Below, piece by piece: positions 1 through 5,769 of a DNA stretch of 5,769 nucleotides. The notes beneath the pieces were generated by a model, which was not told the DNA's origin, made no database searches, and was given only the letters and a program-made list of their open reading frames with translations. The position numbers and the translations under genes were made by a program. The stretch lies in contig JAEZGR010000268.1 of the NCBI GenBank assembly GCA_023437255.1, forward strand, positions 1 through 5,769, written 5' to 3'. Source of the stretch: Pseudomonadota bacterium. Its GTDB lineage: Bacteria > Pseudomonadota > Gammaproteobacteria > Burkholderiales > Burkholderiaceae_B. The stretch's first letter is position 1, and each line of letters begins with the position of its first letter.

Positions 1-1488
1 TTCCTCGACCAGCGCTGCGTTCTGCTGTGTAACGTCGCTGAGCTGCAGCACGGCATCGTTGACCTGCGAGATGCCGGAGGTCTGTTCTGACGTGGCCGCA
101 CTGATTTCGCTGATGAGATCGGTCACCTGCTTCACCTCGGCCACGATACCGTCCATGGTATCGCCGGCGGTGTCGACGAGCTTGCTGCCGTCTTCGATCT
201 TCTGAACGCTGTCGTCGATCAGGGCCTTGATGTCCTTGGCGGCCGAGGCACTCTTCTGTGCCAGGCTGCGCACTTCGCTGGCCACCACGGCAAAGCCACG
301 ACCCTGCTCACCCGCGCGGGCAGCTTCAACCGCGGCGTTCAGCGCCAGGATGTTGGTCTGGAAGGCAATGCTGTCGATCACGGAGATGATATCGACAATG
401 CGCTTGGAAGACTCGGTGATCCCGGCCATGGTCTGCACCACGTTGTCGACGACCTGACCGCCGTTCTCGGCGGAGCGGCTTGCGGCCATGGCGCGCTGGG
501 CGGCCTGGCGTGCCACATCGGCATTGCTCTGCACGGTACCCGCCAGCTCTTCCATGGCGGAAGCGGTCTGGGTCAGGTTGGCGGCCTGTTCTTCGGTGCG
601 CTGCGACAGATCGGTGTTGCCGGCTGCGATCTGGCTGGCGCCGCTGGCGATGCTGTTGCTGCTGGCGATCACGGAGCCCACGAGACGGCGCAGTGAGGCC
701 TGCATATGGGCCATGTGTGCGATGACACTGTTCTGCGCAACGCCTTCGGTATTGATGCGAACCGTGAGATCGCCCTGCGCGATTGACGCGGCGATTCCGG
801 CTACTTCGGACGGTTCACCGCCCAACTGGCGCGAAATGCCGCGGGAAAGCAGGTAACCCAGCAGAAGGGCGAGAATGACGCCGCCGAGGGTCAGCACCGC
901 GATCAGGATCTGCGCGGTCCGCTGTTCGGTCTCCATCTGTTCCTCGAAGCGTTGCGCGTTGGCGCGCTTGATCTGCAGGAGTTCGCCCATGAGGGCTTCG
1001 GCTTCATTAGCCTTGGGTCGGGCTTCATTCACCAGAAGCTCGCGGGCGCGCAGCTCTTCGGCCACGGTGCCCTGACGCAGCAGGTCGAGCATCTTCATGG
1101 CCGCGCTCTCGTAGTCGCGAATCAACCCGTGCAGACGCTGAATGCGCGCCTGGTTCTCGGCAACACGGAAGAACTTGCCGACGTCGCTACCCAGCGCCTG
1201 AAGCTCGCGGAAATGGCCCTGCAGCTGCTTGGCCGCACCGTCACGCTCGGCACCCGGGCCTGCGAGCAGCGCGCCACGCAGGGCCCGACCGGCAGAGCGC
1301 AGCTCGGAGTCGGCACGACCCACCTGATACAGACCTTGCAGCTCGAAGTCGTGCATCTGCGTGGCCATGCCACTCACGCGATTGAGAGATGTGAGCCCCA
1401 CCGCGCCGATGATCGCAGCGATGATGGCCACGAATACGAAGCCGACCGTCAGTCGTGCACGTACCGTGAGACGGGAAAACCAGTTCAT
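1..1488 (-). CDS. Methyl-accepting chemotaxis protein (3' end cut by window edge)
   Basis: Transmembrane chemoreceptor that would sense a periplasmic ligand and control CheA through CheW. 496 residues are visible from the ATG at 1488. Order: short cytoplasmic N-terminus; TM1 about residues 11-33 ([17 protein letters not shown]); a mostly helical periplasmic domain about 34-190, resembling a four-helix-bundle (4HB/TarH) sensor; TM2 about 192-214; HAMP about 213-268 containing a GGEP motif at 223-226; then the cytoplasmic coiled coil. The signalling hairpin tip is near-canonical at about 369-413 ([20 protein letters not shown], then [14 protein letters not shown]). Methylation-helix-like segments are at 306-315 ([10 protein letters not shown]) and about 466-480. 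The frame runs off the left edge after QQNAALVEE, so only the last few dozen residues are missing, and a CheR-binding C-terminal pentapeptide cannot be assessed. The start is chosen because it directly precedes TM1; the Shine-Dalgarno is weak (GGAA about 11 nt upstream). The family is certain; the ligand is unknown. Confidence 0.96.
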   Translation of the reverse strand, partial: MNWFSRLTVRARLTVGFVFVAIIAAIIGAVGLTSLNRVSGMATQMHDFELQGLYQVGRADSELRSAGRALRGALLAGPGAERDGAAKQLQGHFRELQALGSDVGKFFRVAENQARIQRLHGLIRDYESAAMKMLDLLRQGTVAEELRARELLVNEARPKANEAEALMGELLQIKRANAQRFEEQMETEQRTAQILIAVLTLGGVILALLLGYLLSRGISRQLGGEPSEVAGIAASIAQGDLTVRINTEGVAQNSVIAHMAHMQASLRRLVGSVIASSNSIASGASQIAAGNTDLSQRTEEQAANLTQTASAMEELAGTVQSNADVARQAAQRAMAASRSAENGGQVVDNVVQTMAGITESSKRIVDIISVIDSIAFQTNILALNAAVEAARAGEQGRGFAVVASEVRSLAQKSASAAKDIKALIDDSVQKIEDGSKLVDTAGDTMDGIVAEVKQVTDLISEISAATSEQTSGISQVNDAVLQLSDVTQQNAALVEE

Positions 1489-1546
1489 AGATCAACAATT
1501 CCGTCGAAGAAGTGACAGAGGACCGCCCGAGCGGAAATCGTCGAGC

Positions 1547-1560
1547 TCCCCAGCGGGGGA
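1547..1560 (-). other. Small GC-rich hairpin in the chemoreceptor leader
   Basis: TCCCC (1547-1551) and GGGGA (1556-1560) are perfect 5-bp complements around a 4-nt loop. It lies at or just after the predicted transcription start of the chemoreceptor gene. No T-run follows on either strand, so it does not look like an intrinsic terminator. It could be a 5'-end stem or simply chance in GC-rich DNA. Confidence 0.25.
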
Positions 1561-1587
1561 TTCTAACTGGTTGTGTAAATTTGATAA
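1560..1587 (-). promoter_or_regulatory. Candidate sigma70 promoter for the chemoreceptor gene
   Basis: Reading the minus strand, TTATCA (1587-1582, four of six matches to TTGACA) is followed after 16 bp by TAGAAT (1565-1560, five of six matches to TATAAT), within the AT-rich part of the gap. Initiation would fall near 1550-1554, giving a leader of roughly 65 nt. I looked for a flagellar sigma28 box (TAAA, then GCCGATAA), which many chemoreceptor genes use, and did not see a good one. This is a consensus match by eye only. Confidence 0.4.
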
Positions 1588-1642
1588 TTGAGGAACAGAA
1601 GGTAAGTGTTGTGGCAACTCTTGGTGTTGTAGGGGTAGCGCA

Positions 1643-2716
1643 TCAACGTCCCGCACCGTACAACGCAAGATAGCGTTGCGCCATTGCCGCAGGATCATGT
1701 TCCCTCTGCACGTAGCGCTGCGCCTGTTCCACCAGCGTGGCACGCAGCGCCGGATCATCGAGCGCGCGCATCATGTTCGCGGCGAGCGCCGCTGCATCGC
1801 CCACCTCGCTCACCAGCCCGCGGCCGTCGGCCAGCAAGTCTGCCAGGCCCCCGGCGTTGGTGGCCACGACCGGCACACCGTACAGAACGGCGTCGAGTAC
1901 GCTGCTGCCCAGCGCCTCGTGGCGCGACGACAGCACGAACACATCCATCAGCCGGTACAGATCTTCGATGCCTTCACGGAAACCGGCGAAGCGGTACACC
2001 TGCTCCAGGCCCAGTTCGCGCACCCGCGCGTGGGCGGCCTCTTCCAGACTGCCACCTACCCCCAGGTGCAGAAAGACGAAATCGTTGCGGCGCTGGGCCA
2101 GCGCATGAACGGCGTCGATCAGGGTGAGGGGGTCTTTTTCGGCGGTGAGCGCGGCAGCGGTGGCCAGCACCCGCCGGCCGTCCAGTTCATGCTCGCGCGC
2201 AAAGGCCTGCAGGTGATCGGCATTCAGAGGGCGCGGCTCCACGGCGCTGGGAATCACGACGACATCGAGCCCCAGGCGGCGCGGCTCGGCGGCTGCCGCT
2301 TCGCTGATGGCCACCAGCACATCGGCCTGGCGCCACTTCCACGCATTGCGACGCTCGTTCTTGGTGAGCGGAAACGCGGTGCGCCGCGTGAACACCAGGC
2401 GCGCCTGAAGCCAGGGCCGCAGCAGCGCCAGCCATGTCATCATCTGGGCCGTCTGGGCGTGCATCACGTCGTAGGAACGGCGCCGCGCCAGAAGGAATCG
2501 GCTCACGGCGGCAGAGGCATCGAATTCATGCACCGTGAAATCAAGTTCTGCCGCACGCCGGGCGAGCGCCTCGCCCTTGCGGGCAAGCAGTTCGACCTCA
2601 TGCCCGGCCAGGCGCATGTGCTGCAGGGTCAACAGGGTCTGGCGTTCGCCGCCGCGCCAGCCACGCTCAAGGTTCATCTGCAGAATGCGCAAGGGACGGG
2701 ATTCAGAAACGTGCAT
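1643..2716 (-). CDS. GT4-type (group 1) glycosyltransferase
   Basis: Probable GT-B-fold, retaining glycosyltransferase moving a sugar from a nucleotide-sugar donor to a surface glycan such as lipopolysaccharide core, O-antigen or exopolysaccharide; donor and acceptor cannot be told from sequence. With the ATG at 2716 it has 357 residues, a normal length. The N-terminal Rossmann domain starts with RILQMNLERGWRGGERQTL (residues 10-28), with the Gly-rich acceptor-side loop seen in this family. The C-terminal nucleotide-sugar domain starts about residue 184 (TAAALTAEKDPLTLIDA) and includes FAGFREGIEDLYRLMDVFVL (243-262) and the E-x7-E-type motif at 267-275 (EALGSSVLD), where the second acid is Asp. 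VPVVATNAGG follows at 281-290. No signal peptide or membrane segment is seen, so it is probably cytoplasmic or peripheral. An in-frame ATG at 2746 would add ten residues (MSCAISIRHL) lying wholly within the transporter's 3' end; neither start has a clear Shine-Dalgarno, so translational coupling to the transporter is likely. Family sure, start moderate. Confidence 0.93.
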   Translation of the reverse strand: MHVSESRPLRILQMNLERGWRGGERQTLLTLQHMRLAGHEVELLARKGEALARRAAELDFTVHEFDASAAVSRFLLARRRSYDVMHAQTAQMMTWLALLRPWLQARLVFTRRTAFPLTKNERRNAWKWRQADVLVAISEAAAAEPRRLGLDVVVIPSAVEPRPLNADHLQAFAREHELDGRRVLATAAALTAEKDPLTLIDAVHALAQRRNDFVFLHLGVGGSLEEAAHARVRELGLEQVYRFAGFREGIEDLYRLMDVFVLSSRHEALGSSVLDAVLYGVPVVATNAGGLADLLADGRGLVSEVGDAAALAANMMRALDDPALRATLVEQAQRYVQREHDPAAMAQRYLALYGAGR

Positions 2717-4115
2717 CAGGTGTCGGATCGAAATGGCGCATGACATTCACGGCCAGGGCGGCAAGTGCACAAAAAACCGCCACCCCTACGCCGAACGCCG
2801 CGCCGTGGTTACTGCTCAGCTGGAAGGCCACGCCTACCATTGCGGTGCCGGCCCCCTGGCCGAAGACACGCGTGGTGGCCTGCATGCCGCCGGCAGCGCC
2901 ACTGCGATGGCGCGGCGCGCTGCCCAGCATGGCGCGATTATTGGGCGTCTGGAAGAAACCGAAGCCCACGCCCCCCGCGAACATGCAAACCATCAACCAC
3001 GTGCGACCAGCGTCGCCGGGCGCCGCAAGAATGCCGACCAGGCCCAGCGTCATGACGATCGAGCCCAGTCCGCACAGAATCGCCACAGGGAAGCGCGCGG
3101 CAGTATAGGCCGACGCCGGCGCCATCAGGGCACCGCCGATGGCCCAGGCGCCCAGGTACAGACCCACTTCTGCATAAGACGAGGAATAGGCCGCCTTGAA
3201 ATAAAACGGCAGCGAAACGAAGGCCGCCATCTGGGCTGCGAAGAAAAACGCCGAGGCGCCCACCGCATAACCCACGGAGCGAATGCGCAGCAGGTCGACG
3301 GGAACCACCGGCGCAGGCTGCCCCCACGACCGACGCACCAGCACCCATGCCAGCAGGGCGGCCACCAGCAGGCAGAAGCCCGCCAGCACGGGGTCATTGC
3401 CAAGCGATTCCAGACCGAACAGGGCCATGGCGAACACCGCCGCACTCAATGCGCAGGCGAACCAGTCGAAGGGGCCCGAGCGCCGCGGAATGTCGGGCAG
3501 TTGGCGCAGGCCCAGGTAGCACAACAGCCCCAGCGGTATGTTCACGAGAAAAATGGCCTGCCACGAGAACCACTGCAGAATCAGCGCGCCCAGCGTGGGC
3601 CCCACCACGGCCATGATGCCCACGGTAAAGGCGTTCAGACTGATGCCCGCCCCCAGGCGGCTGAGCGGATAGGTGTTGCGCACGATGCCGCCGAACAGGC
3701 ACATGAGCATGGCCGCCCCCAGGCCCTGGAAGACCCGCGAGCCGACCAGCTGCGCCATGGAGGAGGAAAGCGCCGACGACAGCGAAGCAATCAGGAACAC
3801 CCCCATGCCGATGGCGAACATCACGCGGATGCCGATGCGTTCGGCCACCGCCGACAAGGGCAGCATGCAGCCCACCACGGTCAGGCTGTAGGCCAGCACC
3901 ACCCAGACGGTCTGGCTGGCAGGAATGTCGAGCGAACGCGAAATGGCGGGCAGGGCCACGTTGGACATCGTGCCGTCGAAAACGGTAACCGTGATGCCCA
4001 GAATCATGACGGCCGCGGACCAGTACCGGCGCGGCACGGGCAGGCCGTCGGGAAGAGAGGCGCTTTCTGGTTTACGGGTCTCGGTGTCGACCCTGTCCTG
4101 CTGCTTCTGCGTCAA
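2703..4115 (-). CDS. MFS transporter, DHA2 (EmrB/QacA-like) family
   Basis: Inner-membrane, proton-coupled exporter of the major facilitator superfamily, 470 residues, close to the usual size of the 14-helix DHA2 branch. After a polar N-terminus (1-30), hydrophobic helices run to about residue 459. Diagnostic motifs: VFDGTMSNVALPAI (45-58, the D1-type motif at the end of TM1), a motif-A loop LSAVAERIGIR (87-97) with Glu where Asp is usual, motif B SRVFQGLGAAM (126-136) with the TM4 Arg, and antiporter motif C VGPTLGALI (171-179) in TM5. WQAIFLVNIPLG (185-196) is typical of EmrB-like proteins. The start is a TTG at 4115-4113, chosen because AAAGGA stands 7 nt upstream and the next in-frame ATG (residue 37) would cut TM1. 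It begins 30 bp after glmU ends and its stop overlaps the glycosyltransferase start, so it looks like the middle of an operon. No EmrA-like adaptor gene is adjacent. Substrate unknown: it could export a drug, a metabolite or a glycan-related compound. Confidence 0.94.
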   Translation of the reverse strand: MTQKQQDRVDTETRKPESASLPDGLPVPRRYWSAAVMILGITVTVFDGTMSNVALPAISRSLDIPASQTVWVVLAYSLTVVGCMLPLSAVAERIGIRVMFAIGMGVFLIASLSSALSSSMAQLVGSRVFQGLGAAMLMCLFGGIVRNTYPLSRLGAGISLNAFTVGIMAVVGPTLGALILQWFSWQAIFLVNIPLGLLCYLGLRQLPDIPRRSGPFDWFACALSAAVFAMALFGLESLGNDPVLAGFCLLVAALLAWVLVRRSWGQPAPVVPVDLLRIRSVGYAVGASAFFFAAQMAAFVSLPFYFKAAYSSSYAEVGLYLGAWAIGGALMAPASAYTAARFPVAILCGLGSIVMTLGLVGILAAPGDAGRTWLMVCMFAGGVGFGFFQTPNNRAMLGSAPRHRSGAAGGMQATTRVFGQGAGTAMVGVAFQLSSNHGAAFGVGVAVFCALAALAVNVMRHFDPTPDARF

Positions 4116-4122
4116 TCGTGCT

Positions 4123-4128
4123 TCCTTT
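4123..4128 (-). promoter_or_regulatory. Shine-Dalgarno that fixes the TTG start of the MFS gene
   Basis: On the minus strand AAAGGA (4128-4123) lies 7 nt before the TTG at 4115-4113, inside the 30-bp gap after glmU. It is the strongest ribosome binding site in the window, and it decides for the rare TTG start over the downstream ATG, which would remove half of the first membrane helix. Confidence 0.75.
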
Positions 4129-4145
4129 ACCCCTACGAGCGCGCC

Positions 4146-5522
4146 TCACTCTTCATTCTTTTGCGGGCGGCGCCAGCTTTCGACGGTGACCTGCGCAGTG
4201 CGCGAAATGGTAAGCCGCTCCGCCGGCGCATCGCGCGTGAGCGTGGTGCCGGCGGCCAGCGTGGCGCCTCTTCCTACCTTGACGGGCGCGACCAGCTGCG
4301 TGTCGGAGCCGATGAAGGCATCGTCTTCGATCACGGTGCGATGCTTGTTCACACCATCGTAATTACACGTAATGGTACCCGCACCCACATTGACCCGGGC
4401 GCCGATGGTGGCGTCGCCGATATACGACAGGTGATTCGCCTTGGAGCCCTGGCCCAGGGTGCTCTTCTTGATCTCAACGAAATTGCCCACGTGCGCCTCC
4501 GGGCCAATGTCGGCACCCGGCCGCAGGCGCGCATAGGGCCCGAGCCGCGCATCGGCCGCCACCTGGGCGCCGTCGATGTGGGTGTACGCGTCGACCTCAG
4601 TGCCGGCACCGATATGGGCGTCACGCAAGACACAATGCGGCCCGATGCGCACGCCGTCGGCCAGTTCCACGCGCCCTTCGAATACGCAGCCCACGTCAAT
4701 GAAGACATCGCGGCCGCAGACGAGTTCGCCGCGCAGGTCAAACCGCGCGGGGTCGGCCAGCGTCACGCCGGCCTCGAGCTGACGGCGCGCCTGTTCCTGC
4801 TGCCAGGCCCGTTCGAGTTGGGCCTGCTGCACCCGGCTGTTGACGCCCAGTGTTTCCCACGAGGCGGCAGGCTGGGCGGCACGCACCCCCACGGCGTCGG
4901 AAACGGCCAGCGCCACCACATCGGTCAGGTAATACTCGCCTTGCGCATTGTTGTTGGTGATACGCCCCAGCCAGTCGCGCAGGCGTGCGGTGGGTGCCGC
5001 CAGAATGCCGGTGTTCACCTCGCTGATGGCGCGCTCGGCCTCGTTGGCATCTTTGTGCTCAACGATGCGCTGCACGTCGCCCGCCGCATTGCGCACGATC
5101 CGACCGTAACCGGTGGGGTCGTCGACCGTTTCGGTGAGCAGCGCCAGCCCGTTGCCCCGGGCCTCGAGCAGCCGTGCGAGCGTTTCGGACTGAACCAACG
5201 GAACGTCGCCATACAGGACCAGCGTGGCGTCGGACCCGCCGTCGCCTTCGAGCAGGTGCGGCAGTGCCTGCTGAACCGCGTGCCCCGTACCGTGCTGCGG
5301 CTGCTGCAGCGCGAACACGAGATCGCCCTGCCCGCTGAAGGCGGCTTGCACCCGTTCGGCCCCGTGCCCGGTCACCACCACAATGCGGTCGGGCCGCAAC
5401 TGGCGCGCGTTGTCGAGCACATGACCCAGCATGGGCTTGCCGGCAATGCGGTGCAGCACCTTGGGCGTGTCGGACTGCATGCGTTTGCCCAGACCGGCGG
5501 CGAGGATGACGATATTCAGCAT
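4146..5522 (-). CDS. glmU: Bifunctional GlmU: GlcNAc-1-P uridylyltransferase / GlcN-1-P acetyltransferase
   Basis: Cytoplasmic, trimeric enzyme that acetylates glucosamine-1-phosphate with acetyl-CoA and then couples the product to UTP, giving UDP-GlcNAc for peptidoglycan and lipopolysaccharide; essential in most bacteria. 458 residues, against 456 in E. coli. N-terminal uridylyltransferase domain (about 1-230): LAAGLGKRM (8-15 region) with PKVLH (20-24) carrying the UTP-contacting Lys21, HGTGHA (77-82), YGDVPL (104-109) with metal-binding Asp106, [11 protein letters not shown] (191-201) and the second metal ligand Asn228. C-terminal left-handed beta-helix (about 252-440) with hexapeptide repeats, NFVEIKKS (347-354), [10 protein letters not shown] (361-370) with catalytic His364, and [11 protein letters not shown] (380-390). 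All expected catalytic residues are present, so both activities should be intact. ATG at 5522 has GGAA 9 nt upstream (5535-5532). It lies 42 bp after the lysine-rich gene. glmS, often the next gene in proteobacteria, is not downstream here. Confidence 0.99.
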   Translation of the reverse strand: MLNIVILAAGLGKRMQSDTPKVLHRIAGKPMLGHVLDNARQLRPDRIVVVTGHGAERVQAAFSGQGDLVFALQQPQHGTGHAVQQALPHLLEGDGGSDATLVLYGDVPLVQSETLARLLEARGNGLALLTETVDDPTGYGRIVRNAAGDVQRIVEHKDANEAERAISEVNTGILAAPTARLRDWLGRITNNNAQGEYYLTDVVALAVSDAVGVRAAQPAASWETLGVNSRVQQAQLERAWQQEQARRQLEAGVTLADPARFDLRGELVCGRDVFIDVGCVFEGRVELADGVRIGPHCVLRDAHIGAGTEVDAYTHIDGAQVAADARLGPYARLRPGADIGPEAHVGNFVEIKKSTLGQGSKANHLSYIGDATIGARVNVGAGTITCNYDGVNKHRTVIEDDAFIGSDTQLVAPVKVGRGATLAAGTTLTRDAPAERLTISRTAQVTVESWRRPQKNEE

Positions 5523-5564
5523 GTAAGGTGATTCCAGTTAAAAACTTTGAGCGTGCGATGCGGT

Positions 5565-5769
5565 TCAGCCGCCGGACTTGCGGGCGGTGGTTTTCTTCGC
5601 CGCAGTCTTCTTGGCCGGTGCCTTCTTTGCGGCGGCCTTTCTGGCAGCAGCCGGTTTGGCGCTCGTTTTCTTGGCCGTCGTTTTCTTGGCCGTCGTTTTC
5701 TTTGCGGCGGACTTGCTAGCAGTGCCACCGGCCGCCGTCACCACCTGTTCCGCGGTGTCTCGTGCGGCA
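5565..5769 (-). CDS. C-terminal part of a Lys/Ala-rich tail protein (PhaF-like phasin or histone-H1-like; 5' end outside window)
   Basis: The last 67 residues and TGA stop (5567-5565) of a protein running off the right edge. It starts with a neutral to acidic stretch (AARDTAEQVVTAAGGTAS) that could be the end of an amphipathic helix, then turns into a basic, low-complexity tail of K-K-T-T-A and A-A-K-K type repeats, ending ARKSGG. Such tails occur in bacterial histone-H1-like DNA-binding proteins, in AlgP, and at the C-terminus of PhaF-like phasins, which tether polyhydroxyalkanoate granules to the nucleoid. The AARDTAEQV segment resembles the end of a phasin helix, so I favour a phasin, but the deciding N-terminal domain is outside the window. 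The alternative reading in another frame of the same strand (Arg/Pro-rich, start 5728) is a shadow: the frame given here has the family-like lysine tail and leaves a normal gap before glmU. Confidence 0.8.
   Translation of the reverse strand, partial: AARDTAEQVVTAAGGTASKSAAKKTTAKKTTAKKTSAKPAAARKAAAKKAPAKKTAAKKTTARKSGG
5664..5702. repeat. 15-bp tandem repeat, about 2.6 copies, in the lysine-rich tail
   Basis: CGTTTTCTTGGCCGT (plus strand) occurs at 5664-5678 and 5679-5693 without a mismatch, followed by a partial copy at 5694-5702. On the coding strand each unit encodes the pentapeptide T-A-K-K-T in register, so gain or loss of a unit keeps the frame. Looser, diverged versions continue on both sides as K-K-A/T-rich pentapeptides. 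Confidence 0.85.

Larger units (their letters stand above)
1489..1642. other. Intergenic region upstream of the chemoreceptor gene
   Basis: This 154-bp gap separates the glycosyltransferase stop from the chemoreceptor start and is the longest non-coding stretch in the window. The part at about 1560-1615 is clearly AT-richer than the flanking genes. It holds a candidate promoter (1560-1587), a small hairpin (1547-1560) and two copies of GTGTTGT on the plus strand (1606-1612 and 1624-1630). I see no GC-rich stem followed by a T-run that would act as a terminator for the upstream operon, so read-through into the chemoreceptor is possible. Confidence 0.6.

Noticed and set aside
952..1515. A 187-codon open frame on the plus strand opposite the chemoreceptor's N-terminal half
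   Set aside because: It is antisense to a well-supported receptor sensor region, has no family-like motifs and shows the composition of a reversed GC-rich gene.
1608..1618. GTTG-TGG-CAAC inverted repeat after the glycosyltransferase stop, considered as a terminator
   Set aside because: The stem is only 4 bp, not GC-rich, and has no following T-run on the transcribed strand.
1676..2743. A 355-codon open frame on the plus strand opposite the glycosyltransferase
   Set aside because: It is the codon-aligned antisense frame of the glycosyltransferase, again open only because TTA, CTA and TCA are avoided. No recognisable domain.
2535..5531. A 998-codon open frame on the plus strand running opposite glmU, the transporter and part of the glycosyltransferase
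   Set aside because: It is codon-aligned with both glmU and the transporter (the 30-bp gap keeps the register), so a stop would need a TTA, CTA or TCA codon in those genes, all rare in GC-rich DNA. The translation is rich in His, Arg, Gln and Gly with no domain, while the minus strand encodes clear families.
5523..5564. The 42-bp gap upstream of glmU, considered as a promoter
   Set aside because: It has a short AT-rich patch with a TTTAAC, but no acceptable -35 hexamer at 16-18 bp, so I do not call a promoter.
5516..5728. An Arg/Pro-rich 70-codon frame on the minus strand overlapping the start of glmU
   Set aside because: It is an out-of-frame reading of the Lys/Ala-rich tail; the frame ending at 5565 gives the known lysine-rich tail composition and does not run into glmU.

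Overview
The window is GC-rich (AT-rich only in short intergenic patches) and densely coding. All five recognisable genes lie on the minus strand, so they are transcribed from the right edge towards the left. Codon usage, protein style and gene content (an MCP with a GGEP-type HAMP junction, a Lys/Ala-rich histone-H1-like tail typical of PHA-associated or nucleoid proteins, and a GlmU of about 458 residues) suggest a beta-proteobacterium of the Burkholderiales, possibly Alcaligenaceae (Bordetella/Achromobacter-like). That placement is inferred from protein style only.

In transcription order: (1) 5769-5565, the last 67 residues of a protein with a Lys/Ala/Thr-rich tail (PhaF-like phasin or histone-H1-like), cut by the right edge; (2) 5522-4146, complete glmU, the bifunctional enzyme making UDP-GlcNAc; (3) 4115-2703, a DHA2-type (EmrB/QacA-like) major facilitator transporter that starts at TTG behind a good Shine-Dalgarno; (4) 2716-1643 (or from 2746), a GT-B glycosyltransferase of the GT4 type whose start overlaps the transporter's stop; (5) after a 154-bp gap holding a plausible sigma70 promoter and a small hairpin, 1488-1, a methyl-accepting chemotaxis protein missing only its extreme C-terminus at the left edge.

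The glmU-MFS-glycosyltransferase spacing (30 bp, then an overlap) fits a single transcript. GlmU supplies UDP-GlcNAc for peptidoglycan and lipopolysaccharide, and the glycosyltransferase probably acts on a surface glycan, so a cell-envelope theme is reasonable; the substrate of the transporter is unknown. The chemoreceptor is probably expressed from its own promoter. I see no RNA gene, mobile element, CRISPR array or phage gene, and no convincing undescribed system. The findings are local oddities in otherwise ordinary chromosomal genes.
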